Shown one piece after another: positions 7,781 through 14,349 of a DNA stretch of 14,349 nucleotides. Under the pieces are notes generated by a model. It was not told the origin of the DNA. It made no database searches and worked only from the letters and a program-made list of their open reading frames with translations. Source of the DNA: CAYLJO01 sp964383905. Lineage in GTDB: Bacteria > Acidobacteriota > Blastocatellia > Pyrinomonadales > Pyrinomonadaceae. Made by a program: the position numbers and the translations under genes. Position 1 is the stretch's first letter. Every line of letters begins with the position of its first letter. The stretch spans positions 1-14,349 of the forward strand of contig CAYLJO010000161.1 of the NCBI GenBank assembly GCA_964383905.1. The letters run 5' to 3'.

Positions 7781-7946
7781 TCAGAACCAATCTCGGAACC
7801 TTCTGCCGCCGGCGGTCTCCTGAAAGCAGCTAGTGGGTATCGGCCTTTCGCAGACGGCAATTAGTCCGCCGCAGCCGAGAGGCGGCTAAATCAAATCATA
7901 CGCGCGCTAGGGGACCCGGAGACCTGGGGCGCGAGCGGCGGTGCGG

Positions 7947-8507
7947 CTATTGGGGCGGGGCAGTGCTACCTTCCACGAACGGCCGTATCTGCCCGATGTA
8001 CTTATCGAGCGGGGCGATACTATAGAGCACGACCTCGATGGCGCGGTCCGGGAAGCCCGATTCCAGCGTGATGACGTAGCCGGCGAATATGTCGCCGGAC
8101 TGGTCAGCGCCCCAGAAGAGAAAATTCTGATCGCTCATCTTCAGTAGCAGGCGCATCAGCCCGCCAGCGTCCTTCGCCTTGTCCAGGTTGATGTAACTAC
8201 CCTTGTAGTGCGGGAAGATGCGGAAGCCGATGGTATCGTTGGTCGTCACGCCGATGACGACCTCAAAGAAGTCGGTATTGACCAGCCCGTCGCGCTTGAT
8301 GCCGATGAAGTTGAAGGGATTTTTGTCGCTCTGGCGGAAGGCGATGTTGATCCCCTTCTTCGGGCCCGCAGAGGCGAGCAGTTGGCGCATCTTCTCGCGC
8401 GTGGCGATGCGCGAGGCATCCTCCGAGTTGTGCGCGGTTTGGGCGGCTGCCGCATGGGCGCAGGCCATCAGGGCGAGCGCGGCGACCAACAGCTTGCGTC
8501 TCATCAC
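7947..8507 (-). CDS. Exported protein of unknown function
   Basis: The 186-residue product begins with a clear signal peptide (RRKLLVAALALMACAHAAAA, cleavage near AAAQ/T). The mature part has no motif I recognise; NFLFWGADQSGDIFAGYVI and the LYSIAPLDKYIGQIRPFVEG tail alternate strand and helix, as in small alpha/beta proteins related to YbjN or secretion chaperones, but this is a weak impression. There are no cysteines in the mature part and no membrane helix beyond the signal. GGAGG at 8520-8516 serves a GTG start at 8507 (8 nt spacing) or the adjacent ATG at 8504 (11 nt). It is separated by 183 nt from the kinase gene downstream, so it is probably its own unit. Confidence 0.7.
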   Translation of the reverse strand: MMRRKLLVAALALMACAHAAAAQTAHNSEDASRIATREKMRQLLASAGPKKGINIAFRQSDKNPFNFIGIKRDGLVNTDFFEVVIGVTTNDTIGFRIFPHYKGSYINLDKAKDAGGLMRLLLKMSDQNFLFWGADQSGDIFAGYVITLESGFPDRAIEVVLYSIAPLDKYIGQIRPFVEGSTAPPQ

Positions 8508-8659
8508 TATTACATCCTCCGACGTGTAGGTATGGAACGGCGCGGGGGCAGGAATAGTTGTAAGGCCATTCCCGCCCCCCCGTCAACTGCAGGCCCGGAT
8601 CGCCGCCCCGCGCTCTCACGGATTCCTGGAACGCCCGCCAAAATCATCGTTTCTTTATG

Positions 8660-8736
8660 AAGCAGGGCCGCCGTGGCGCCGTATCAATGCTGGCTGGGTG
8701 TTGACGGCTGTGGCAAGGCTTGCGGCGGCCCTGCTT
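8660..8736. repeat. 77-nt structure with perfect 14-bp inverted repeats
   Basis: AAGCAGGGCCGCCG at 8660-8673 is the exact reverse complement of CGGCGGCCCTGCTT at 8723-8736. Inside, GCCGT-AT-CAA (8679-8688) can pair with TTGACGGC (8701-8708), leaving a GC-rich loop. On the plus strand the right arm runs into TTTTC, so it might act as a terminator for plus-strand transcription, but the 49-nt centre is larger than usual. It could also be a structured RNA or a remnant of a small palindromic transposable unit. Confidence 0.6.
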
Positions 8737-8927
8737 TTCAGATGATAGACCTCTTCAAATCCATCCCCATCTGATTTATTCCTCATACCTCAAGAATTTC
8801 TCAACCACCGTCAATATCCTGTCCGGGTTGCTTCAGCAATCGCCTTAATCCCTCTTAATTAAGGTCTGGCTTCAAACATCAGCCGGCGAGGGGGGCGGAT
8901 AACACATCGACCGGAGCGCCGGGCACT

Positions 8928-9140
8928 GAGCCCCGGGCTTGAGTGCGGCAACTGAAATTTGGTGGAGCGACTTACCTCTTGCGGCTCTGCCGCATAGCTG
9001 TGCGGAAAGCCTCCGGCTTTCCGGGCCCCGTGCGGCCATGTCCGGCGAGGCTGCGCCTCGCCACCGGCCAGGCGCAGGTTCAACAGTCAGGCCGCGCCGC
9101 CTGTTACCAAATTTTGATTGCCGCACTCCCCGGGCTCCGG
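8928..9140. repeat. Palindromic multi-hairpin element (outer stem plus four hairpins)
   Basis: The arms 8941-8963 and 9106-9128 are inverted repeats matching at 20 of 23 positions, and CCCGGG-rich flanks (8928-8940, 9129-9137) can extend the stem. Between the arms lie four stem-loops: 8980-8994 (TGCGGC, loop TCT), 9003-9023 (CGGAAAGCC, loop TCC), 9044-9062 (GGCGAGGC, loop TGC) and 9082-9105 (AACAG..GGC, loop of 6, ending right at the right arm). Three have 3-nt loops and perfect stems of 6 to 9 bp. The near symmetry makes both strands look open. No transposase is attached. It may be a non-autonomous transposable element with folded ends or a cloverleaf-like RNA; which strand is functional cannot be told. 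Confidence 0.7.
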
Positions 9141-9170
9141 TCTATTGCCCCGTTGGTTAGCGCTGCTTAT

Positions 9171-9258
9171 AATTGGGTGTCACCCATTTTCTGCGGTGCT
9201 CCCTCTCGGATCCTCTATGTCTCTGTGGTGAGGTTCTGGGGGGACATCCATTCGCCAC
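9171..9258 (+). repeat. Dispersed repeat, copy A
   Basis: The first 43 nt (AATTGGGTGTC..., to 9213) match copy B at 10910-10952 with 4 differences. The last 15 nt, ACATCCATTCGCCAC (9244-9258), are identical to 10973-10987. The centre is about 10 nt longer than in copy B. CCTCTCGGATCCTCT (9202-9216) recurs at 14223-14237 in copy C. On the minus strand the core reads like the CACAGAGACAxAGAGGA low-complexity repeats known from many environmental genomes. It ends 29 nt before the start of the fatty-acid hydroxylase gene. Confidence 0.75.
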
Positions 9259-9287
9259 TCGCGATAGAACTTTGAAGAGAGGAAGGT

Positions 9288-10019
9288 ATGTGCCCTGACG
9301 GTCATCCTGGGATCAACTCCTTTGGAATTTACAAACGCCAGCAGGCCGGAATTTCCCGACGCCTCCTTTACCCGGTAACTGCTTTCTATACCTGTTATTC
9401 CGTCATACTGCTGGTTCTGGCCTGGCGCACAACGCACCCCTTCTTGGGCATGGCCTTCTTCCTGGCAGGAATTCCGACGTGGACGCTGGTAGAGTACCTT
9501 TCCCACCGCTATGTCTTTCACGGGCGATTTAAACGATCGAAGAAGTTTTACAAGAAGTTCTACACGGGCTTGGCTAACAAGTACCTGGATCCTCTTCACT
9601 GGGTACATCACGAACGGCCCTCTGATGCTTTGCATATTAGCGGTGAGCTGAAGGACCTTCTTCCCCTCTTTGCAGTCGCCGTGCCCGTAAGCTTTATCTT
9701 TCCTCTCTACACAGCGCCGATCTTACTGGCCGGAGTAGTTCAGAGCTATGTTGCTGAAGAGTGGATCCACCACTGCATACACTTCTACAGCTTCCAAAAT
9801 TCTTACTTCAGGTATGTCAAGAAACACCATCTCTATCACCACACTTCCCAGGGAATGAAGATGGGGTATGGGATCACCAGCGGGTTCTGGGACATTGTCT
9901 TCAGGACCCGTTTCCCTGCGACTGTTCGAGAGCGCTTGTCAGGCCGGGGGCGCCATTTGGGTTTGAGCGGGGGAAATAACCGATCCCGAGGACTCGACAT
10001 CGCCACGCGGAGATTATAG
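9288..10019 (+). CDS. Fatty-acid hydroxylase / sterol desaturase family protein
   Basis: This is a 243-residue membrane di-iron oxygenase of the fatty acid hydroxylase superfamily. Four hydrophobic segments (about 28-46, 50-68, 125-142, 143-158) surround the eight-histidine metal centre: His73-x4-His78 (HRYVFH), His104-x2-His107-His108 (HWVHH), His161/162-x-x-His165 (HHCIH) and His180-His181-x2-His184-His185 (HHLYHH). The family hydroxylates or desaturates fatty acyl chains, sterols or carotenoids; the pattern is closest to the fatty-acid 2-hydroxylase and related groups, but the substrate is open. The Arg- and Gly-rich last 30 residues look poorly conserved. ATG at 9288 has GAGAGG 5 nt upstream. 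The next gene starts 2 nt after the stop, so the two form an operon. Confidence 0.88.
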   Translation: MCPDGHPGINSFGIYKRQQAGISRRLLYPVTAFYTCYSVILLVLAWRTTHPFLGMAFFLAGIPTWTLVEYLSHRYVFHGRFKRSKKFYKKFYTGLANKYLDPLHWVHHERPSDALHISGELKDLLPLFAVAVPVSFIFPLYTAPILLAGVVQSYVAEEWIHHCIHFYSFQNSYFRYVKKHHLYHHTSQGMKMGYGITSGFWDIVFRTRFPATVRERLSGRGRHLGLSGGNNRSRGLDIATRRL

Positions 10020-10021
10020 AC

Positions 10022-10801
10022 ATGACTGAGCCAGGCTATGCGCTGGTCACCGGCGCTTCACAGGGCCTCGGTAAGTTCTTTGCCCACGCACTCGCCGCGC
10101 GCAAGCAGAACGTCATCCTCGTGGCAAGATCCAGGGATAAGCTCGCAGCCCTCGCAAGCGAGTTAAGAATCTCTCACGCGATTCTTGCCGAGCCGCTCGA
10201 ATTCGACTTGGCCGCCCCAACGGCGGGGCAGCGCCTCGCACAGCAATTACGTGAGCGCGAACTCCGAATCGACCTGCTGGTCAACAACGCCGGGTTCGGT
10301 CTGCGTGGAGAGTTTTGGAAGCTTTCGCTGGACCGTCAATTAGAGATGATCCACTTGCACAACACGGCGGTAGTCGAGCTGACGTTCGGTCTGTTGCCGG
10401 CGATGGTAGAGGGGCGTCGCGGTGCCATCATCAACGTCTCTTCTTTAGCAGGCTTTCAGCCTATCCCGTACGCTGCCCTCTATTCTGCCACGAAATCCTT
10501 TCTCACAACTTTCTCGATGGCCCTTCGGGAGGAAGTGCGTCCATTTGGTGTAAGGGTGGTGACGGTGGCCCCCGGTCGGCTCCGTGCTGATCCCGAAGAG
10601 GAAGGGAGTCAGGAGAAAAGGCAGAAAGTCCCCGGTCGCGAACAGGGTCATGAAGAGGTAGTGATGGAAACGTTGAAAAAGCTCGATAGCGGTGGCGGCC
10701 TCCTCATTCCGGGTCGAGTTAACAGGCTCACCGCCCTCGGGCAGCGCCTGATTCCGCCGAATGCTGTACCAAAGATTGTGGCCAGGATGTCCAAGCCCTA
10801 A
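10022..10801 (+). CDS. Short-chain dehydrogenase/reductase (DltE/YqjQ-like)
   Basis: This is a 259-residue NAD(P)-dependent oxidoreductase with TGASQGLG at 10-17, Asp62, NNAG at 88-91, Asn114, catalytic Ser141, Tyr154 and Lys158 (YSATK), all intact. The LVARSRDKL segment and C-terminal hydrophobic tail (GLLIPGRVNRLTALGQRLIP) are like the DltE/YqjQ group of SDRs, which often act on lipids. The usual PGPxxT after the sixth strand is PGRLRAD here, and the following loop is unusually charged (EEEGSQEKRQK). ATG at 10022 lies 2 nt after the hydroxylase stop, with GGAG at 10009-10012 inside that gene. This SDR may oxidise or reduce the product of the hydroxylase; that link is inferred from the operon. 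Confidence 0.88.
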   Translation: MTEPGYALVTGASQGLGKFFAHALAARKQNVILVARSRDKLAALASELRISHAILAEPLEFDLAAPTAGQRLAQQLRERELRIDLLVNNAGFGLRGEFWKLSLDRQLEMIHLHNTAVVELTFGLLPAMVEGRRGAIINVSSLAGFQPIPYAALYSATKSFLTTFSMALREEVRPFGVRVVTVAPGRLRADPEEEGSQEKRQKVPGREQGHEEVVMETLKKLDSGGGLLIPGRVNRLTALGQRLIPPNAVPKIVARMSKP

Positions 10802-10909
10802 CCCGTCCCTCGCCAAAACCCGATCCAGTTTGTTTGTGCCCTTATCCGGACACGCCTCCAACCATAATTGCTGAACATAACTCTTTCAAGTAGTTCTATC
10901 GCGGATTGC

Positions 10910-10987
10910 AATTGGGTGTCGCCCGTTTTCTGCGGTGCGCCCTCTCGGGTCTCCCTGCTGAGGCACCGGCTTACATCCATTCGCCAC
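10910..10987 (+). repeat. Dispersed repeat, copy B (degenerate)
   Basis: It matches copy A at both ends (43 nt with 4 differences, then an identical 15-mer) with a shorter, diverged centre. It is followed by GCTATAAATATAG (10990-11002), a TATA-like stretch also seen after copy C. Together with copy A it brackets the hydroxylase-SDR gene pair in direct orientation. The rest of the gap from 10802 to 11115 shows no gene. Confidence 0.72.
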
Positions 10988-11115
10988 CTGCTATAAATAT
11001 AGTTTCATACCTTTCTGGCTATCGTAATACAGCTCCGTACAAGCCAAAACAGGTCAGTACTTACTGCCGTTTCTACTCACAACTGCGACGCATCCGTTTT
11101 CGTGCCGCCCCTCCG

Positions 11116-12075
11116 TTACGGAGTTCTTCTGATCTCCTTGACTCCGAGGTTGAGCCGGCGCCGCAAAAGAGATCGCAGCGTCGCGCCGTCGGCGTAACCC
11201 ACGCGCTCGGCCACTTCCTCGACGCTCGCGTCGCTGGTTTTTAACAGATGCACCGCGCGTTCCACCCTCAGACTCTGAAAGTACGATAGCGGTGATTTCC
11301 CCAGCACGCTTTGCATGCGGCGCGCGAGCGTCCTCTTGCTGGCCCCCACCGCCTTTGCCGCGTCGTCGAGTGAAAAGCCATCCGTCAGCCGCGCACGCGC
11401 CCAACCCTCGAAGCGCTGAACGATAGGATCTGAATGGACCAGATGATCTGTCAGAGCGTAAGCTGATTGCGATGGCCTGGAATCTACAATGAGATATTTC
11501 GCCGTCAGAGAAGCGAGCTGCGGGCTGGCACCCCTCACCAGCCACAAAGCGAGATCCACGTGACCGAGCGCCGCTCCCGCGGTCACGAATCGGCCGGATT
11601 TCACGATCATGTTCGATTCGTCCAGCAGCACGTCGGGATACCGCTTGCGAAACGGCGGTGCCAGCCACCATGTCGTGGTTGCGTGTTGACGATCGAGCAA
11701 GCCGGATTCGGCCATCACAAAGGTTCCGATGCAGGCTACTGCCATCGTTGCGCTGCTGCGCGCCCATAGTCGAAGTGCGGCAGCAGCATCGCGGACGTCC
11801 GGCCTGGCAAGAGCAGCCTCCAGTGGACCGGGCATCTTGAATCCAATTGCCGGGACAACCACGCAGTCGGGAGCCCGCCCGCCGGCAGCCTTGACCGGGA
11901 CGCTGAGGCCATGGGAGGTCTTGACAGTCTTTCGCATTCCCACAACCCTTAGGTCAAATCGAGGCACCGCCAGCCCGGAAATTTCCATCAGCTCGTTTGC
12001 CGTTTGAAATGCATCAAGGATAGCAGACAAGCCCAAATCAAAGACGCCCTCGAGAGCAAGGACATCCACACGCAT
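11116..12075 (-). CDS. GlxA-family transcriptional regulator (DJ-1/PfpI domain plus AraC HTH)
   Basis: From ATG at 12075 the product is 319 residues. Residues 1-185 form a DJ-1/PfpI-like sensing domain (MRVDVLALEGVFDLGLSAIL at the start, elbow Cys115 in AVACIGTF). Residues about 225-319 form an AraC DNA-binding domain with two helix-turn-helices (DDAAKAVGASKRTLARRM, then VEEVAERVGYADGATLRSLL). An in-frame ATG at 12126 would add 17 residues with no family match, so I prefer 12075, although neither start has a clear Shine-Dalgarno. GlxA-type regulators often control a divergent neighbouring gene; here that neighbour is a broken monooxygenase gene across a 102-nt gap containing an inverted repeat. 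The C-terminus ends slightly short after RRRLNLGVKEIRRTP, within normal variation. Confidence 0.88.
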   Translation of the reverse strand: MRVDVLALEGVFDLGLSAILDAFQTANELMEISGLAVPRFDLRVVGMRKTVKTSHGLSVPVKAAGGRAPDCVVVPAIGFKMPGPLEAALARPDVRDAAAALRLWARSSATMAVACIGTFVMAESGLLDRQHATTTWWLAPPFRKRYPDVLLDESNMIVKSGRFVTAGAALGHVDLALWLVRGASPQLASLTAKYLIVDSRPSQSAYALTDHLVHSDPIVQRFEGWARARLTDGFSLDDAAKAVGASKRTLARRMQSVLGKSPLSYFQSLRVERAVHLLKTSDASVEEVAERVGYADGATLRSLLRRRLNLGVKEIRRTP

Positions 12076-12125
12076 GGCAATAAGGATACTAAATGTGGCA
12101 TTCTTGTCTATAGCAAAAATAAGCA

Positions 12126-12143
12126 TCGAAGCCTATGCTTCGA
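12126..12143. promoter_or_regulatory. Inverted repeat in the divergent gap, candidate operator
   Basis: TCGAAGC-CTAT-GCTTCGA is a perfect 7-bp inverted repeat in the gap between the GlxA-type regulator and the monooxygenase pseudogene, 34 nt upstream of the latter's ATG. It is a plausible binding site for the divergent regulator; a TATAG-containing stretch lies beside it at 12108-12112. Confidence 0.35.
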
Positions 12144-12177
12144 CTCGGCCAATCTTTGACGCAAAGGAGATTTTGAG

Positions 12178-12445
12178 ATGCTGACACATAGTCTGTTCGC
12201 CCGCCTTGTTCCTGATGCAAGGCCTCCAACTGGCCAATCAGGAGACGACGACCCCACTCTGGTTCGCGTTGCGGCTTGGTCCGTCCACGTTTGCCATATT
12301 CGATGCGTTTTATGACGAAGCAGGAAGGCAGAACCATCTAAACGGGCCCATTGCCAAGGCCCTCATGGCGCAAGCTCCAAGCCTGCTCGCAGAGCCTCCC
12401 GTGATTGAGCATATGGAAGTGCTCGGCTCCAAGCTTCCTGAATAG
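12178..12445 (+). pseudogene. Antibiotic-biosynthesis-monooxygenase (ABM) domain protein, internal deletion with frameshift
   Basis: ATG at 12178 has a perfect AAGGAG 8 nt upstream (12164-12169) and reads MLTHSLFARL, the normal opening of the family. Directly after this the frame turns into unrelated residues, while a frame shifted by +1 takes up the family as LFLMQGLQLANQE, then TTPLWFALRLGPSTFAIFDA and FYDEAGRQNHLNGPIAKALM, ending IEHMEVLGSKLPE and TAG at 12445. About a dozen codons between FARL and the FL.QGL helix, normally rich in Lys, Gly and Glu, are missing and the frame is lost. The family are small (about 95-105 residue) ferredoxin-fold dimers related to quinol monooxygenases. Translation from an internal start near 12206 would give only a partial domain without its first strand. 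Confidence 0.75.
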
Positions 12446-12522
12446 GACTGTGCGGAAGAGCTGCGAGAAGACGGGGGCGAGATGTATAGGAAACGGTTGA
12501 TCGCCGCGATGAGTAATCGAGT

Positions 12523-14033
12523 ATGCACCTAAAGTATGTCCTGCGTCGATTGATTCACGCGCCTGGGTTTACGCTCGCCACGATCCTCACCCTGGCGGTC
12601 GGTATCGGAGCTAACAGCGCCATCTTCGCCGTCATCGACAGCGTTCTTCTCAAGCCGCTGCCCTATCCAAACGCCGAGCGCCTGGTCGCCGTAAATCACA
12701 CCGCGCCGGGCATCAACTTTCAGGAGGCGGGCAGTGCGCCGTTCCTTTATTTCACCTATCGCGACGAAGGCCGCCTGTTTGAAGCCTCGGGCGTGTGGCG
12801 ACCGAGGAAGGCGAGTATCACCGGCCTGGCCGAGCCGGAAGAAGTTGACACGGTCGACGTGACAGCGGACATGCTGCCGGCGCTTGGCGTTTCGCCGGCG
12901 ATCGGGCGCTGGTTTTCCGAGAAGGATGATGCGCCGGGTACGCCGGAAACTGTGATCCTCACCTACGGATATTGGAAGACGCGGTTCGGAGGCGACCCGA
13001 GCGTGCTCGGGCAGCGGATCATCGTAGACGGATCGGCGCGCGACAAGATCTCTGCCATCCCCGGCGTGTCGTCTGCCGGCATCGTCAACGTGCTTCCGAT
13101 GACCACGAAGGCCCCGATCAATGGGGTCTGGGCGCAGGACCAGCCTGATCAAGCGACCCACGTCCCCAAACTGCGGCGGTTCAAGCTTATCTCGCCCGGC
13201 CTTCTTCAAACGATGGACACTCCGCTGGTCGCCGGACGCGAATTCACCTGGACGGACACCCATGAACGACGGCCGGTCGCCATGGTTTCCGAAAACCTGG
13301 CGCGCGAGTTGTGGGGCGATTCGGGCCATGCGACCGGCAGCAGATCCACGAGAATCCTGCGTCGCCGTGGCGTGAAGTCATCGGCGTGGCGGGCGACGAG
13401 CGAGAAGACGGCGTCGATCATGACGCCCCTCAGATCGTCTACTTCCCGCTGCTGATGAATAATTATCAGGGCAACATAGAGAGGTCGCAACGATCGGTCG
13501 TGTATGCGATCCGCAGCTCGCGGACCGGCACGCAAGAATTCCTTCAGGATATCCGGCGCGCGGTGTGGAGCGTGAATCCAGGACTGCCGCTGGCGCAAGT
13601 GCGGACCCTCGGCGAAATCTATGACAAATCGCTTGAGCGAACTTCGTTCACGCTGGTCATGCTTGCCGTCGCCGGGACGATGGCGCTGCTTATTGGCCTC
13701 GTGGGGATTTACGGCGTCGTCTCGTATTCGGTTTCGCAGCGGCGGCGCGAGATCGGGATTCGCCTGGCGCTGGGCGCGCCAACCCCGGGATTGATGCGTA
13801 TGTTCGTGCGACAAGCGCTCACGCTCGGCGCGACCGGCATTGGATGCGGAGTGGTCGCGGAGCTGGGGATGACGCGGCTGCTCTCGTCCCTGCTATTCCA
13901 TGTGAGCGCCGCCGATCCGCTCACGTATGCCGCGGTCTCGTGCGCTCTGCTGATCGCGACCGCGCTCGCCAGCTACATCCCCGCGCGGCGGGCGACGCGG
14001 GTCGATCCGTTGGAAGTGCTGCAGGCAGAGTAG
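12523..14033 (+). pseudogene. ADOP-type ABC permease (MacB_PCD/FtsX), internal deletion and frameshift
   Basis: The N-terminus (MHLKYVLRRLIHAPGFTLAT, then ILTLAVGIGANSAIFAVIDS) and the first MacB periplasmic core run normally to VLGQRIIVDG near 13030. The sequence then jumps to RDKISAIPGVSSAGIVNVLP, which belongs to the second periplasmic core. About 300 codons, including the first FtsX domain and its membrane helices, are missing in frame. At about 13338 one base is lost: ELWGDSGHATG continues in another frame as QIHENPASPWREVIGVAGDE. That frame then runs through the last FtsX domain (SVSQRRREIGIRLALGAP, IPARRATRVDPLEVLQAE) to the stop at 14033. Intact ADOP permeases are about 800-880 residues; here about 500 codons remain. 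Such permeases lack a linked ATPase gene, as here. Translation of the first frame alone would end at 13455. Confidence 0.82.
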
Positions 14034-14199
14034 GGGCTGCGCTACCCGAAGTCAACGCGATGTATCGGAGTACGAGATCGGGAAGGGGACTGCAAAATGA
14101 AGGGGCTGCCGCGGGACATCCTGCATTTCATCGGCAACACTTCTTTGCGGCCTCCTTGTTTTTCTCGCCAGATGTGGCTGCAGTTGGACCTCTCTTGTT

Positions 14200-14296
14200 T
14201 GTTCTTTGTCTCCTCTGTTTCTCCTCTCGGATCCTCTGCGGTTCAAATTTTTTGTTTGCGGCCCGGTCCCACTCATTTGTGAACCGCTATAATATC
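14200..14296 (+). repeat. Dispersed repeat, copy C, ending in TATAAT; only feature of the last 316 nt
   Basis: CCTCTCGGATCCTCT at 14223-14237 is identical to copy A, and the tail ATTTGTGAACCGCTATAA (from 14273) resembles copy B's ATTCGCCACCTGCTATAA. TATAAT at 14288-14293 is a perfect -10 sequence, but I see no -35 at the right distance. The rest of 14034-14349 has no gene with a family signature; T- and C-rich tracts dominate 14150-14230. Confidence 0.5.
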
Positions 14297-14349
14297 TAAA
14301 TCAGACCTTATGAGATTGGCACAGACCAGTTCTTTCTGATACATCGGTA

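Larger units (their letters stand above)
8508..9170. other. Long gene-free stretch with palindromic DNA
   Basis: No frame here has a protein-family signature. The apparent open frames on both strands around 8860-9275 mirror each other because the DNA is palindromic. The stretch holds a 77-nt inverted repeat (8660-8736) and a multi-hairpin element (8928-9140), listed separately. The A+T-richer part at 8740-8880 shows nothing recognisable. Confidence 0.7.

Noticed and set aside
8881..9140. CRISPR array or integron attC sites
   Set aside because: The hairpins differ from each other in sequence and spacing, there is no regular direct repeat, no cas genes and no integrase.
8859..9275. Four overlapping open frames on both strands
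   Set aside because: They mirror each other because the DNA is palindromic; the translations have no conserved pattern and no ribosome binding sites.
9180..9635. 151-codon minus-strand open frame
   Set aside because: It is antisense to the fatty-acid hydroxylase, which has all its histidine motifs on the other strand.
11111..11123. CTCCGT-T-ACGGAG palindrome over the stop of the GlxA gene
   Set aside because: A 1-nt loop cannot form a normal terminator hairpin and no T tract follows on the minus strand; probably chance.
10906..11244. 112-codon plus-strand frame covering repeat copy B
   Set aside because: It runs through the repeat into the antisense of the GlxA gene; the repeat's indel relative to copy A is not a multiple of three, so the frame is not conserved between copies.
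11054..11767. 237-codon minus-strand frame within the GlxA-type gene
   Set aside because: Arg/Gly/Ser-rich shadow in another frame; the GlxA frame holds the recognisable domains.
12206..12445. Intact 79-residue monooxygenase gene
   Set aside because: It lacks the first strand and the real start; the family start with a good ribosome binding site is at 12178 in a different frame.

Overview
The window looks like a stretch of an Acidobacteriota-type chromosome, or of a similar environmental bacterium. The clues are a two-component regulator-propeller histidine kinase, an orphan MacB/FtsX-type permease of the duplicated ADOP kind, high GC, and many orphan regulators. The phylum is an inference from gene families, not from a marker gene. 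No tRNA, rRNA, CRISPR array or intact insertion sequence was seen.

Left part (1-8507), all on the minus strand. A DoxX-like membrane protein runs off the left edge and appears to start at a CTG codon. Next come a 1026-residue sensor kinase with 14 propeller blades and, overlapping its start by 26 nt, a lipoprotein with a GH16-like domain. The 5' end of the lipoprotein reading frame runs over what looks like an IS630-type transposase remnant. Further upstream is a group in transcription order: a LytS-type kinase that stops before its ATPase domain, a DHRS1-like short-chain dehydrogenase overlapping it by ATGA, a 30-codon remnant of a HAD phosphatase, and a PhyH-type dioxygenase. A small exported protein of unknown function lies at 7947-8507.

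Middle part (8508-11115). A 780-nt gene-free stretch holds a 77-nt inverted-repeat structure, then a roughly 210-nt palindromic element with four internal hairpins inside a long outer stem. After it comes the first copy of a dispersed repeat. Two co-directional plus-strand genes follow, a fatty-acid hydroxylase/sterol desaturase and an SDR. A second, degenerate copy of the same repeat follows them, so the two-gene pair is bracketed by direct repeats.

Right part (11116-14349). A GlxA-type AraC regulator on the minus strand is divergent from an antibiotic-biosynthesis-monooxygenase gene that has an internal deletion and frameshift. Next is an ADOP permease that has lost its first FtsX half and also carries a frameshift. 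A third copy of the dispersed repeat, ending in a perfect TATAAT, lies near the right edge.

The main theme is decay and rearrangement: five genes or gene fragments (IS630 remnant, HAD, LytS, monooxygenase, ADOP) are truncated or broken within 10 kb, among palindromic and repeated DNA. Several surviving enzymes (PhyH, two SDRs, fatty-acid hydroxylase) suggest accessory lipid or hydrophobic-substrate chemistry, but no complete pathway is visible. The strongest candidates for something undescribed are the multi-hairpin element at 8928-9140 and the repeat-flanked two-gene cassette.
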